A stretch of DNA of 64,000 nucleotides, from positions 496,001 to 560,000 of the forward strand of contig NZ_JAPDDT010000001.1 of the NCBI RefSeq assembly GCF_025950235.1. Direction: 5' to 3'. This DNA is from Luteolibacter arcticus. Lineage in GTDB: Bacteria; Verrucomicrobiota; Verrucomicrobiia; Verrucomicrobiales; Akkermansiaceae. Below are positions 24,121 through 32,697 of this stretch, piece after piece. The translations under genes and the position numbers were made by a program. Within the stretch, counting starts at the first letter, position 1. Each line of letters starts with the position of its first letter. The notes under the pieces were generated by a model. It worked only from the letters and a program-made list of their open reading frames with translations, made no database searches and was not told the DNA's origin.

Positions 24121-24416
24121 TCAGCGGCTTTGAAGTAGCTCACGCCACTTCCTTGGGTCCGATTGCTGGTGAAGGAACGCAACCAACACCACTTCGTCGC
24201 CATCACTGCGGAACAGAATGGCGTACGGAAACCTCTTCAAGTTCCTTCGGCGGTGGGTGCGCTCAACATCGGATGTCCCTCCGGCGACTACAAGATCCCT
24301 TGAAGAGCATCGCATTCCTCGGTGACTCAGAGTCAAAGCCCGACGTCTTGGCGCTCGTAGTGGTCGAATGCCGCTTCGACTTCAAAGTCCGCAGAGTCGA
24401 GAACGCGCAACTTCAT
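24121..24416 (-). pseudogene. Decayed ParE/RelE-type toxin gene
   Basis: The ATG at 24416 overlaps the antitoxin stop (ATGA), and the first 27 codons read MKLRVLDSADFEVEAAFDHY..., a typical ParE N-terminus. In-frame TGA, TGA and TAG stops then follow (first TGA near 24335). The ParE-like C-terminus (NLKRFPYAILFRSDGDEVV...HQQSDPRKW) appears in another frame down to 24121. Thus the toxin carries at least one frameshift and several stops, while the antitoxin upstream is intact. Ribosomal rescue of such a gene is unlikely. Confidence 0.7.
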
Positions 24417-24658
24417 GGGCGAGGGTATTTCGCCTCGATCCTATCAAGGAAATCGGTCCAAACAGTGGAGCCGATATCACCCCGCTTGTAGGCTTCCCAA
24501 CGGGATTCGCATTCTTCCGCGGCCTTGCGCTTCCACTCCTCATCCGCTGCCACCTCCAGGCTGGAGTAAAGCAGGTCGGCGAGTCGGAGGCGGGCCAATG
24601 GAGGAAGCTTGAGAGCTTCCTGCTCGAGAATGAGAGCGTCCATTCCAGAGGCTAGCAT
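24413..24658 (-). CDS. ParE-associated antitoxin (addiction module protein)
   Basis: This is an 81-residue helical protein of the small addiction-module family, with the pattern LEQEALKLPPLARLRLADLLYSSL and a C-terminal WTDFLDRIEAKY. Such proteins neutralise ParE/RelE toxins encoded immediately downstream. Here the overlapping toxin gene is decayed, so the antitoxin may be a remnant, or may still act on toxins elsewhere. The ATG at 24643 (MDALILEQEAL) is an equally good start. Confidence 0.65.
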   Translation of the reverse strand: MLASGMDALILEQEALKLPPLARLRLADLLYSSLEVAADEEWKRKAAEECESRWEAYKRGDIGSTVWTDFLDRIEAKYPRP

Positions 24659-24701
24659 TCTCCCCGTTGTGACGGAAAGGCGAAGTTCCGCCGTCCACGC
24701 C

Positions 24702-24722
24702 GTGTCGACAGGATGTCGACAC
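24702..24722. repeat. Perfect inverted repeat downstream of sdhA
   Basis: GTGTCGACA and TGTCGACAC face each other across GGA, 3 nt from the sdhA stop. It may be a transcript-end hairpin, although no T run follows on the reverse strand. Confidence 0.5.
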
Positions 24723-24725
24723 TCC

Positions 24726-26696
24726 TTACGCGTAGCTGCGGATCGACAGGTGCACGGCCTCGAATTCCAGCGGCTCCTTGTGCAGCACCGGCTCGACCCC
24801 CGCGCCTTTGTACTCCCAAGCGGAGACGTGGCAGAACTTGTCGTCGTGGCGTTTGGCCTCGCCGGGCTGGGTCTTGCCGGACTGGACCTCGGGGTCGGCT
24901 TCGGTGAATTGGTGCTCGGTGCGGAAGTGGCCGCCGCAGCTTTCCTCGCGGTCGCGGGCGTCGTAGCACATCATCTCGCCGAATTCGAGGAAGTCCGCGA
25001 CGCGGGCGGCTTTCTCCAGTTCCATGTTCGCTTGGGCGCCGGAACCAGGGACACGGACGTTCTGCCAGAACTCCTCGCGGATCGCGGGGATCTCGGCGAT
25101 CGCCTCGGTCAGGCCTTCGCGGGAGCGGGCCATTCCGCACTTGTTCCACATGACCTCGCCAAGCTGCTTGTGGAAGCTGTCCACGGTGCGCTTGCCATTG
25201 ATCGAAAGCAGCTTGTTGGTGCGCTCGTTGACCTCGGCCTCGGTCGCCTTGAACTCGGGCTGATCGGGCTTGATCGTGCCGGGCTTCTGCGTCGCGAGGT
25301 AGTTCGCGATGGTCGCGGGAATGACGAAGTAGCCATCGGCGAGGCCCTGCATGAGGGCGGAGGCACCGAGGCGGTTCGCGCCGTGGTCGGAGAAGTTCGC
25401 TTCGCCCAGCACGTGCAGGCCGGGGACGTTTGACATCAGGTTGTAGTCCACCCAGAGGCCGCCCATGGTGTAGTGCACCGCGGGGTAAATCATCATCGGC
25501 TGCTTGTAGGGGTCCTGGCCGGCGATCTTGTCGTACATCTGGAACAAGTTGCCGTAGCGGGCGCGGATGGTCGCCTCGCCGAGACGAGCGGTGGCATCGC
25601 GGAAATCCAGATACACGCCGAGGCCGGTCTTCGCGATGCCTCGGCCATCGTCGCAGGCTTCCTTCGCAGCGCGTGAGGAAATGTCGCGCGGGGCGAGGTT
25701 GCCGAAGGACGGGTATTTGCGCTCGAGGTAGTAGTCGCGGTCATCCTCGGCCACATCGGAGGCGGTGAGCTGGCCCTTGCGGATTTTCTCGGCGATCTCG
25801 CGGGTCTTCGGTGCCCAGACGCGGCCGTCATTGCGCAACGATTCGGACATCAGGGTGAGCTTCGACTGGTAGTCGCCGCTGACCGGGATGCAGGTTGGGT
25901 GGATCTGGGTGTAGCAAGGGTTTGCGAAGAGAGCCCCGCGCTTCGCTGCGCGCCAGGCTGCGGTGACGTTGCAGCCCATCGCGTTGGTCGAGAGGAAGAA
26001 GACGTTGCCGTAGCCGCCGGTCGCAAGGATGACGGCGTCGCCGGCGTGGGACTCGATCTTGCCGGTGACCATGTCGCGCACGACGATGCCTTTGGCGTGA
26101 CCGTCCACGAGGACGACATCGAGCATCTCGGTGCGCGGATACATCGTCACTCCGCCCTTGTGGATCTCCTTCTCGAGCGCCTGGTAGCAGCCGATGAGAA
26201 GCTGCTGCCCGGTCTGGCCGCGGGCGTAGAAAGTACGGGAAACCTGCGCGCCGCCGAAGGAGCGGTTGTCGAGGAGACCGCCGTATTCGCGGGCGAAGGG
26301 CACGCCTTGGGCCACGCATTGGTCGATGATGTTCACCGAGACCTCGGCCAGGCGGTGGACATTGGCCTCACGCGCGCGGAAGTCGCCGCCCTTGATCGTG
26401 TCGTAGAACAGGCGATGCACCGAGTCGCCATCGTTCTGGTAGTTCTTCGCACCGTTGATCCCGCCCTGTGCAGCGATGGAGTGGGCGCGGCGCGGGCTAT
26501 CCTGGTAGCAGAAACATTTCACCTTGTAGCCCAGTTCCGCGAGCGTCGCGGCCGCGGCACCCCCGGCGAGGCCGGAACCGACGACGAGAATGGTGAACTT
26601 CCGCTTGTTCGCCGGGTTGATCAGCTTGGAGTCCATTTTGTGCTTGGACCACTTCTGATCGATCGGACCGGACGGGATTTTGCTGTCGAGAGACAT
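24726..26696 (-). CDS. sdhA: Succinate dehydrogenase flavoprotein subunit
   Basis: This subunit oxidises succinate to fumarate in the TCA cycle and feeds electrons to the quinone pool. The 656-residue protein has the FAD-binding [21 protein letters not shown] near residue 36, then [21 protein letters not shown], where the FAD-linking His of the HS.AAQGG motif is present. The ILATGGYG and [11 protein letters not shown] segments and the long C-terminal [21 protein letters not shown] region follow. The sequence style is of the Bacteroidetes/epsilon type that pairs with a five-helix cytochrome b. It follows sdhC by 30 nt. No iron-sulfur subunit gene (sdhB) follows it. Confidence 0.95.
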   Translation of the reverse strand: MSLDSKIPSGPIDQKWSKHKMDSKLINPANKRKFTILVVGSGLAGGAAAATLAELGYKVKCFCYQDSPRRAHSIAAQGGINGAKNYQNDGDSVHRLFYDTIKGGDFRAREANVHRLAEVSVNIIDQCVAQGVPFAREYGGLLDNRSFGGAQVSRTFYARGQTGQQLLIGCYQALEKEIHKGGVTMYPRTEMLDVVLVDGHAKGIVVRDMVTGKIESHAGDAVILATGGYGNVFFLSTNAMGCNVTAAWRAAKRGALFANPCYTQIHPTCIPVSGDYQSKLTLMSESLRNDGRVWAPKTREIAEKIRKGQLTASDVAEDDRDYYLERKYPSFGNLAPRDISSRAAKEACDDGRGIAKTGLGVYLDFRDATARLGEATIRARYGNLFQMYDKIAGQDPYKQPMMIYPAVHYTMGGLWVDYNLMSNVPGLHVLGEANFSDHGANRLGASALMQGLADGYFVIPATIANYLATQKPGTIKPDQPEFKATEAEVNERTNKLLSINGKRTVDSFHKQLGEVMWNKCGMARSREGLTEAIAEIPAIREEFWQNVRVPGSGAQANMELEKAARVADFLEFGEMMCYDARDREESCGGHFRTEHQFTEADPEVQSGKTQPGEAKRHDDKFCHVSAWEYKGAGVEPVLHKEPLEFEAVHLSIRSYA

Positions 26697-26726
26697 GGGT
26701 GGAAAGGAGTGAGGGAAAGCGAAGGT

Positions 26727-27428
26727 TCAGCGTCCGAAGCCGAAGAAATTGATGGCGATCGGGATGGAGATGAAGCCGAGCCAGATGAGAATCGCGGAGC
26801 CTTTGGAAATGACGGTGATCAAGGGGGCGGACTTCTTTGACCGCAGGCCGAGCGTCTGGAACATCGCGCCGATGCCGTGGCTGAGGTGCGAGCAAAGCAG
26901 GGTCATCGCCAGGATATAGAAGGCCGAGACGTACCAGACCGAGAAACCGTCGATGACCATCTTCCACGCATCGTGGCGGCCGAGGGAGTCGCGGTAATCT
27001 TCGTAGGTATTGCCGGCGTGCAGGGTGAAGTGCAGCAGGTGGTAGATCACGAAGACGAGGATCGTGATGCCGCTCCAGATCATGATCAGGGAGGACTTGC
27101 TGGCCTGAATGGTGGCCTCCTTGGCATAGGCGGTGCGGGCTGCCTTGTTCTCTGCGGTCAGGGAAACCGTGGCGGCAATGTGCAAGGCAACGGCACCGAG
27201 CAGGCCGAGGCGGGCAATCCAAATACCTGCTCCATGGAGCAGGTGCTTCAGCAGCTCGGCGTATTCGTTGAAGGCGTCGCGGCCCACGAACACCAGCAGG
27301 TTGCCCGCGAGGTGACCGGCGATGAAGAGGACGAGCACGAGGCCCGTCAGGGCGACGATGAGTTTCCGGCCGATGGAGGATTTCCAAACGCGGCAGACAA
27401 TGGGGAACGAGCAGGCGGATGCGTTCAT
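26727..27428 (-). CDS. sdhC: Succinate dehydrogenase cytochrome b558 subunit
   Basis: This 233-residue membrane anchor has five hydrophobic helices: GRKLIVALTGLVLVLFIAGHL, IWIARLGLLGAVALHIAAT, SSLIMIWSGITILVFVIYH, FSVWYVSAFYILAMTLLCSH and ILIWLGFISIPIAINFF. Four His residues in or near helices (GHLAGNL, LHIAATV, HLLHFTLH, SHLSHGIG) are the candidate ligands for the two hemes of the type B enzyme. It anchors SdhA/SdhB and reduces quinone. It is upstream of and cotranscribed with sdhA. Confidence 0.9.
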   Translation of the reverse strand: MNASACSFPIVCRVWKSSIGRKLIVALTGLVLVLFIAGHLAGNLLVFVGRDAFNEYAELLKHLLHGAGIWIARLGLLGAVALHIAATVSLTAENKAARTAYAKEATIQASKSSLIMIWSGITILVFVIYHLLHFTLHAGNTYEDYRDSLGRHDAWKMVIDGFSVWYVSAFYILAMTLLCSHLSHGIGAMFQTLGLRSKKSAPLITVISKGSAILIWLGFISIPIAINFFGFGR

Positions 27429-27458
27429 GGGCGGTGGTTTCGAGACCGGCGCACGCGA

Positions 27459-27487
27459 GAATTAGGTTTGGCCCTGCGGCCATGCAA
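27459..27487 (-). promoter_or_regulatory. Candidate promoter for sdhCA
   Basis: On the reverse strand TTGCAT (27487-27482), a 17-nt spacer and TAATTC (27464-27459) stand about 30 nt before the sdhC ATG. Confidence 0.5.
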
Positions 27488-27540
27488 GGGGAGACTCCCC
27501 GTGCCGCAGGATCAGCGGTGAAAAAAGCGAATCCTGCGGA

Positions 27541-27885
27541 TTAAAATGGTTTGGCGAGGCCGAGGTAGGCGGCCCCGATGCCAGCGGCGAGCACCAGTCC
27601 GAGCAGGGCCGGGGCGGGAAGCACCTTGCGCTTGGCGAGGGCGGGAGCGGCGCCGAGGAAGAGCCAGAGCACGATCTTGGCGTGCCACCAGCCGCCGGTG
27701 CCAGCGAGCTTGAGGCTGAAAAGCATGTGGAGGCCGACCAAAAGGAGCAGCAAGAGGGAGACACCGTGCAGGATATTCGCCCATTTCTTGGTGCCTTCGC
27801 CCGCGGCGGCGATAATCGCGCCCATGGCGGTGAACACGCCGAGCGCCCCGGCCAAATGGAGTGTCTTGAGGAGGAAAGGATTCAT
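27541..27885 (-). CDS. Small four-helix membrane protein
   Basis: This 114-residue, almost wholly hydrophobic protein has about four helices (LAGALGVFTAMGAIIAA, ILHGVSLLLLLLVGLHMLF, WHAKIVLWLFLGAAPAL, ALLGLVLAAGIGAAYLGLA) and conserved-looking His residues in the second and third. The ATG at 27885 (MNPFLLKTLHLAG) is preferred over an upstream in-frame ATG in a polar stretch. It lies upstream of sdhC in the same direction, but an apparent promoter stands between them. Function unknown; an accessory of respiratory membrane complexes is possible. Confidence 0.6.
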   Translation of the reverse strand: MNPFLLKTLHLAGALGVFTAMGAIIAAAGEGTKKWANILHGVSLLLLLLVGLHMLFSLKLAGTGGWWHAKIVLWLFLGAAPALAKRKVLPAPALLGLVLAAGIGAAYLGLAKPF

Positions 27886-27943
27886 CGGCGGGAAGTCTGG
27901 CCGGACGACGAATCCGGGCAAGGGAAACCTCCCTTAAGGAATG

Positions 27944-28069
27944 CTACTTTCGCGCAAGCGCCTCGAGAAACTCCTCGTGAGTCAGGCATGCGCCAGGATC
28001 AAGGTCCATTTCCTCCGAACGACGGTAGGCCTCGGCCAAGTCCTCATCGTCCTCTATGGGGCTTGCCAT
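27944..28069 (-). CDS. Very small protein resembling an antitoxin tail
   Basis: This 41-codon frame, beginning ATG GCA AGC CCC, encodes a highly acidic helix-rich peptide (MASPIEDDEDLAEAYRRSEE...LTHEEFLEALARK). The ending resembles the C-terminus of small addiction-module antitoxins. No toxin gene lies next to it. It could be a fragment of a former module. The rest of the gap before the ABC gene holds nothing that I recognise. Confidence 0.4.
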   Translation of the reverse strand: MASPIEDDEDLAEAYRRSEEMDLDPGACLTHEEFLEALARK

Positions 28070-28115
28070 GGCAGAAGATTGATCCGGTTGCGCCGCGAAT
28101 TCAAGCCGAGGAACC

Positions 28116-28916
28116 TCACGCCGTCGCCGCCAGTTTCGGAATCGCCGCCAGCAGCTTCTTCGTGTAGGCGTTCTGCGGATTCGCGAAAAGCGCTTCGGCC
28201 TCGCCTTCCTCGACGATTTTTCCCTTGTACATCACCACGATGCGGTCGGCCAGGTAGCGCACGACGCCGAGGTCGTGGGTGATGAAAATCATCGTCAGTC
28301 CCAGCTCGGCGCGCAGTTTTTTGAGCAGATTCAGGATTTGCGACTGGATCGAGACGTCGAGCGCGGACACCGGTTCGTCCGCGATCACCAGCTTCGGTTC
28401 CGGAGCCAGGGCCCGGGCGATAGCGATGCGCTGGCGCTGGCCGCCGGAGAATTCGTGCGGGTATTTCTTCTGGAAACGCGGGTCGAGACCCACGGTTTCC
28501 ATCAGCTTGGCGACCCGGGCGGAAAGATCGGCCCCGCCCACATTCGGGTGCCGCTGCTTGATCGCCTCGGCCAGCGTCGCGAAAATCGTCATCCGCGGGT
28601 TCAGCGAGGCGTAGGGGTCCTGGAAGATCATCTGGAAGTCCAGCCGGCGCTTGCGGACCTCGGACGACGGCAGTTTCGCGAGGTCCTCGCCATTCATGAT
28701 GATCGACCCGGCCGTCGGCCGCAGGAGCTGCATGACGGTGCGGGAAAGCGTGGACTTTCCGCAGCCGGATTCGCCGACCAGACCGAGAATTTCGCCCTTC
28801 TCGATCGACAGGCTGACCCCGTCCACCGCCTTGATCGTCTCCACGTGCGGGGAAAAGATCGAGCCGGCGCGCTTTTTGAAGTGGGTCTGCAGTTCGCGGA
28901 TTTCGAGGTAGGCCAC
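28116..28916 (-). CDS. Oligopeptide-type ABC transporter ATP-binding protein (OppF/DppF-like)
   Basis: This 266-residue ATPase energises import of peptides or similar solutes. The motifs are complete: Walker A GLVGESGCGKSTLSR near residue 45, Q-loop MIFQDPYASLNPRMT, signature HEFSGGQRQRIAIARAL, Walker B LVIADEPVSALDVS and the switch His in IFITHDLG. The spacing and the NPRMT motif are those of the OppF/DppF group. The GTG at 28916 gives MAYLEIRELQTHF; longer frames are not needed. Permease and binding-protein genes are not adjacent in the window. Divergent from tex with ~130 nt between. Confidence 0.88.
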   Translation of the reverse strand: MAYLEIRELQTHFKKRAGSIFSPHVETIKAVDGVSLSIEKGEILGLVGESGCGKSTLSRTVMQLLRPTAGSIIMNGEDLAKLPSSEVRKRRLDFQMIFQDPYASLNPRMTIFATLAEAIKQRHPNVGGADLSARVAKLMETVGLDPRFQKKYPHEFSGGQRQRIAIARALAPEPKLVIADEPVSALDVSIQSQILNLLKKLRAELGLTMIFITHDLGVVRYLADRIVVMYKGKIVEEGEAEALFANPQNAYTKKLLAAIPKLAATA

Positions 28917-29003
28917 ACGCCTTTCAAAGCATGACACAATCCGCCCGGCACGGAAAAAAGCATCGGAGTTGCGAGCGTCTTTGGCCTTGTAATTTTCCCC
29001 CGC

Positions 29004-29033
29004 TTGCCACGGCGGACCGGGGACGCCTATTTT
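29004..29033 (+). promoter_or_regulatory. Candidate promoter for tex
   Basis: TTGCCA (29004-29009), an 18-nt G-rich spacer and TATTTT (29028-29033) stand 12 nt before the tex ATG. Confidence 0.5.
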
Positions 29034-29045
29034 TCCTCCCCGCCC

Positions 29046-31367
29046 ATGTCTGACGTCCCGACCGAAGCTGCCGCGCAGCACATCGCCACCATTGCCAAGG
29101 AAACCGGCATCTCCGTGACCTCCGTCGCGTCCACTGCCAAGCTGCTCGCGGAAGGCGCGACGGTTCCTTTCATTTCCCGCTACCGCAAGGAGGCCACCGG
29201 ATCGCTCGATGAAGTGCAGATTCAGGCCGTGCGCGACCGCATGGTGCAGCTTGCCGAACTCGATAGCCGCCGCGTTTCGATCATCAAGTCACTCGAGGAG
29301 CGCAACCTGCTCACCCCGGAACTGAAGAAGAAGATCGACGCCGCCAGCACCATGACGGTGCTGGAAGACATTTTCGCGCCCTTCCGCCCGAAGCGCGTCA
29401 CTCGTGCGACGAAGGCGAAAGAAAAGGGCCTCGAGCCGCTCGCCGACTGGCTGCTCGCCAATCAGGGTGCCGAACCGGCCGACGAGGCCGCCAAATTCGT
29501 AAATGCCGAGAAGGAGGTCCCGGACGCCAATGACGCCCTCGCCGGAGCTCGCGACATCATCGCCGAGCGCGTGGCCGACGATGCCGCGCTGCGCGGCCGG
29601 GTCCGCCGGATTTACGAGGAAGAGGCGACCGTCGCCTCCAAGGTGATGTACGGAAAGGACACCGACGCCGAAGCCGCGAAGTTCCGCGACTACTTCGAGT
29701 GGAGCGAGCCCTTCAAATCCATCCCGTCCCACCGCATGCTGGCGATCCGACGCGGCGAGAAGGAAAGCTTCCTCATCATGCGGATCGAGGTTCCGCTGGA
29801 ACGCGTCAGCCGCATCGCCGAGCCCGAATGGGTCACCGGCCGCGGCCCGGCTGCCGATCAGGTGAAGCTCGCCGTGGACGACGGTTGCAAGCGTCTGCTT
29901 ATGCCCTCGATGGAGACCGAGATGCGCCTCGCTGGCAAGAAAGCCGCCGATGAAACCGCGATCCGCGTCTTCGCCGACAACCTCCGCGAGCTGCTGCTCG
30001 CCTCGCCACTCGGCCGCAAGCGCACCCTCGCCATCGACCCGGGCTTCCGCACCGGCTGCAAGACCGTGGTGCTCGATGCCCAGGGTGCGCTGCTTCATCA
30101 CACCGTGCTCTACGCGACCGCGGGATCTAACAACCAGATGTATGAAGCCGCGGTAGAACTCGCCGGTCTTCTCACGAAATACAAGGTGGAAGCCATCGCG
30201 ATCGGCAACGGCACCGCAGGCCGCGAGACCGAGGCCTTTGTGAAGAAGCTCAAGCTTCCGTCCGGCATCCCCGTCATCATGGTCAACGAGTCTGGTGCCT
30301 CGATCTACTCGGCCTCGGATGTTGCCCGCGAGGAGTTCCCCAACGAGGATCTCACCGTTCGTGGTGCCGTGTCCATCGGCCGCCGTCTGATGGATCCGCT
30401 CGCCGAACTGGTGAAGATCGACGCGAAGTCGATTGGCGTCGGCCAGTACCAGCACGATGTCGACCAGCGCGCGCTCAAGACCAGCCTCGATGACACCGTC
30501 ATCAGTGCGGTGAACGCCGTCGGCGTGGAACTCAATACCGCGTCGAAGCAACTGCTCGCCTACGTCTCCGGCCTGAACGCTTCCCTTGCTGAAAATATCG
30601 TGGCCTTCCGCACCGAACACGGCGGCTTCTCCTCGCGCGATGAGTTGAAGAAGGTCCCGCGCCTCGGCGAGAAGGCCTTCGAACAGGCTGCCGGCTTCCT
30701 TCGCATCCGCGACAGCAAGCACCCGCTCGACGGCTCGTCGGTCCACCCGGAGCGCTATCCCTTGGTCGAGCGCATGGCTGCCGACGTCGGTTGCGAGGTC
30801 GCTGACTTGCTGACCAACGAGACGGCGCGCAAGAAGATCGACCTCAAGCAGTACGTCTCCGGTGACGTCGGATTGCCGACGCTCCAGGACATCTTCGCGG
30901 AACTCTCCAAGCCCGGCCGCGACCCGCGCGCGCAGTTCGAGCATTTCTCGTTCGCCGAGGGCGTCGAGAAGCCGTCCGACCTCAAGGCTGGGATGAAGCT
31001 GCCCGGCATCGTCACCAATGTCGCAGCCTTCGGAGCCTTCGTCGATGTGGGCGTCCACCAGGACGGCCTCGTTCACGTCAGCCAACTCGCCGACCACTTC
31101 ATCCGTGATGCCAGCGAGGTCGTCAAAGTGGGCCAACGCGTCAACGTGACCGTCATGGAAGTCGATCTCCCGCGGAACCGCATCTCCCTCTCCATGAAGT
31201 CCAAGCCGGACATGGAGCCGCGCCGCGCCCCCGCAGGCGGCGGCGGTGGTGGCAATGATCGCGGCCCTCGTCCTGATCAGCGCCGCGACAACCGTCCGCA
31301 GCAGGGCGGGGGCGGTGGTGGCAATGACTGGTTCAGCCAGGCATTGGGTCAGGCGAAGAAGAAGTGA
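29046..31367 (+). CDS. tex: Tex-type transcription accessory protein (S1 domain)
   Basis: This 773-residue protein has the full Tex layout: an N-terminal helical region with VPFISRYRKEATGSLDEVQ, a YqgF/RuvC-like nuclease fold (LAIDPGFRTGCKTVVLDAQG near residue 330), helix-hairpin-helix repeats (LNASLAENIVAFRTEHGGF; VPRLGEKAFEQAAGFLRI) and an S1 RNA-binding domain (GMKLPGIVTNVAAFGAFVDV near residue 650). The C-terminus is an unusual Gly/Arg-rich tail with two runs of glycine, RGG-like, that could bind RNA. Tex is a general nucleic-acid-binding protein with roles in transcription fidelity and stress survival. Confidence 0.93.
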   Translation: MSDVPTEAAAQHIATIAKETGISVTSVASTAKLLAEGATVPFISRYRKEATGSLDEVQIQAVRDRMVQLAELDSRRVSIIKSLEERNLLTPELKKKIDAASTMTVLEDIFAPFRPKRVTRATKAKEKGLEPLADWLLANQGAEPADEAAKFVNAEKEVPDANDALAGARDIIAERVADDAALRGRVRRIYEEEATVASKVMYGKDTDAEAAKFRDYFEWSEPFKSIPSHRMLAIRRGEKESFLIMRIEVPLERVSRIAEPEWVTGRGPAADQVKLAVDDGCKRLLMPSMETEMRLAGKKAADETAIRVFADNLRELLLASPLGRKRTLAIDPGFRTGCKTVVLDAQGALLHHTVLYATAGSNNQMYEAAVELAGLLTKYKVEAIAIGNGTAGRETEAFVKKLKLPSGIPVIMVNESGASIYSASDVAREEFPNEDLTVRGAVSIGRRLMDPLAELVKIDAKSIGVGQYQHDVDQRALKTSLDDTVISAVNAVGVELNTASKQLLAYVSGLNASLAENIVAFRTEHGGFSSRDELKKVPRLGEKAFEQAAGFLRIRDSKHPLDGSSVHPERYPLVERMAADVGCEVADLLTNETARKKIDLKQYVSGDVGLPTLQDIFAELSKPGRDPRAQFEHFSFAEGVEKPSDLKAGMKLPGIVTNVAAFGAFVDVGVHQDGLVHVSQLADHFIRDASEVVKVGQRVNVTVMEVDLPRNRISLSMKSKPDMEPRRAPAGGGGGGNDRGPRPDQRRDNRPQQGGGGGGNDWFSQALGQAKKK

Positions 31368-31372
31368 GCCTT

Positions 31373-31498
31373 TGGAGTGCGGTGGCTTGTCACCGCTTTC
31401 GAGCAGGCGACTTGTCGCCGTGAAGCACCCTTACGTCCGCCTTTCTTCCTCCTCGGCAAGCCTCGGTCGGGAAAGCTGCGACGAGTGGCAGCACTCCA
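31373..31498. repeat. MITE-like element with inverted ends
   Basis: TGGAGTGC at 31373-31380 and GCACTCCA at 31491-31498 form inverted ends. Inside are palindromes such as GGTGGCTTGTCACC and GGCGACTTGTCGCC. It starts 5 nt after tex. The remaining gap to 31555 shows no gene. Confidence 0.55.
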
Positions 31499-31555
31499 TA
31501 CAGACTGCGAAATTCCACGTGCGAGAATCAGCACGTTTCTCTCATTCTCCACCGG

Positions 31556-32089
31556 ATGAAGATCACCAAGGTATGCTGCCAAGGCTGCGGGGCGGATTTG
31601 CAGGTCGATGAGACGATCCGCTTCGCCACCTGCAACTACTGTCATGCCCGTCTCGAGATCGTCCATGATCCTACGGTGACGCACACGCGTCTGCTGGAGA
31701 ACATCGGGCGGACGACCGAGCAGATGGCAGGGAACCTCCGGGTGATTGAGCTTCAGAATGACTTGGAGCGGCTTGACCGGGAGTGGGAGAATCGCCGGGA
31801 GAGCTTCATGGTGACAGGAAAGCACGGCCATCGTTCCTTGCCGAGCGAAGCAGGGAGCATCACTGGTGGAGTGATCGCAATCGTGGCAGGCGTCGTCTGG
31901 ATGTCCTTTGCCGCCGGGATGGGTGCTCCGTTTCCGTTTCCCTTGTTTGGTCTGTTGTTCATCGGGTTCGCGATTTTCGGAATGATCAACGGCACCAGCA
32001 AGGCATCCGGCTATAGGGATGCAAAACGCTCATTTAATGAGCGGAGAAATAATCTTATCCGCCAAATCGAGGAGTCTCGTCGCAGCTGA
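31556..32089 (+). CDS. Zinc-ribbon membrane protein of unknown function
   Basis: This 177-residue protein opens with a four-cysteine zinc ribbon (CCQGCGADLQVDE...FATCNYCHARLEI). A charged helix or coiled coil follows (MAGNLRVIELQNDLERLDREWE), then two membrane helices (ITGGVIAIVAGVVWMSFAAG and PFPFPLFGLLFIGFAIFGM). It ends with a basic amphipathic helix (RDAKRSFNERRNNLIRQIEE). Similar zinc-ribbon/coil/membrane proteins are widespread but uncharacterised. It appears to be monocistronic. Confidence 0.65.
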   Translation: MKITKVCCQGCGADLQVDETIRFATCNYCHARLEIVHDPTVTHTRLLENIGRTTEQMAGNLRVIELQNDLERLDREWENRRESFMVTGKHGHRSLPSEAGSITGGVIAIVAGVVWMSFAAGMGAPFPFPLFGLLFIGFAIFGMINGTSKASGYRDAKRSFNERRNNLIRQIEESRRS

Positions 32090-32165
32090 CCTACGAAGAA
32101 GCACGGAAGCCGGTATGGTTTTGACGAGTTGCACCGGAGGCCAAGGCCGTGCAAAGTAATGCAAC

Positions 32166-32690
32166 GTGAAAACCCTCGCCCGATTTTTAATCCGTCACGC
32201 CTCCGGCCGCGACGCCACCCGGATCGCCGGAATTCAGGTCCGGTCCTGTCAGGCTGCCTGTCAGGGCTTGGTGCCTGAAACCAAGCTCCGGGAACTCGAC
32301 GCATCGCGCCGGGCGTTGGAGTGGAAGGACATGCTGGGAACCCCTTGCCAGCAGACCGTATTGGTCGCGATGAGGGGCGACCGCATGGCCGGCTTCTGCA
32401 CGCTGTCGCAGTCGCAGGATCCCGATGCGAGTTCCGCCACCGCCGAGATCAGTTCGTTCTTCGTCGATCCCCTTGCGTGGGGTCGTGGCGCCGGTCATGA
32501 GCTGGCGGAAGAAGTCATGGATCAGGCGAAACGCCGCGGTTATTCGCGGATCACCCAGTGGGTCATCGGCGCGAACGACCGGGCCAAGCGATTCTGCGAG
32601 AGCCTCGGCTTTGCTCCCGATGGATCGGAGAAAACCGAGGAGATCTCCGGCTGCCCGGTGCAAGAGTTGCGCTACTCCAAGGCCCTCTGA
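32166..32690 (+). CDS. GNAT family N-acetyltransferase
   Basis: This 174-residue acetyltransferase has the GNAT fold: LIRHASGRDATRIAGIQVRSC at the start, VLVAMRGDRMAGFCTLSQ as strand 3-4, then the acetyl-CoA loop SSFFVDPLAWGRGAGHELAEE (a variant R/Q-x-x-G-x-G/A) near residue 100. It ends with ITQWVIGANDRAKRFCESLGF, the typical closing N-x-x-A...F-Y/C-x-x-x-G-F. The acceptor substrate cannot be read from sequence. The GTG start at 32166 is the only suitable one. Confidence 0.82.
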   Translation: MKTLARFLIRHASGRDATRIAGIQVRSCQAACQGLVPETKLRELDASRRALEWKDMLGTPCQQTVLVAMRGDRMAGFCTLSQSQDPDASSATAEISSFFVDPLAWGRGAGHELAEEVMDQAKRRGYSRITQWVIGANDRAKRFCESLGFAPDGSEKTEEISGCPVQELRYSKAL

Positions 32691-32697
32691 TCCTCGG

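Noticed and set aside
29289..31136. 615-codon open frame antisense to tex
   Set aside because: Same reasoning: tex is complete with all its domains.
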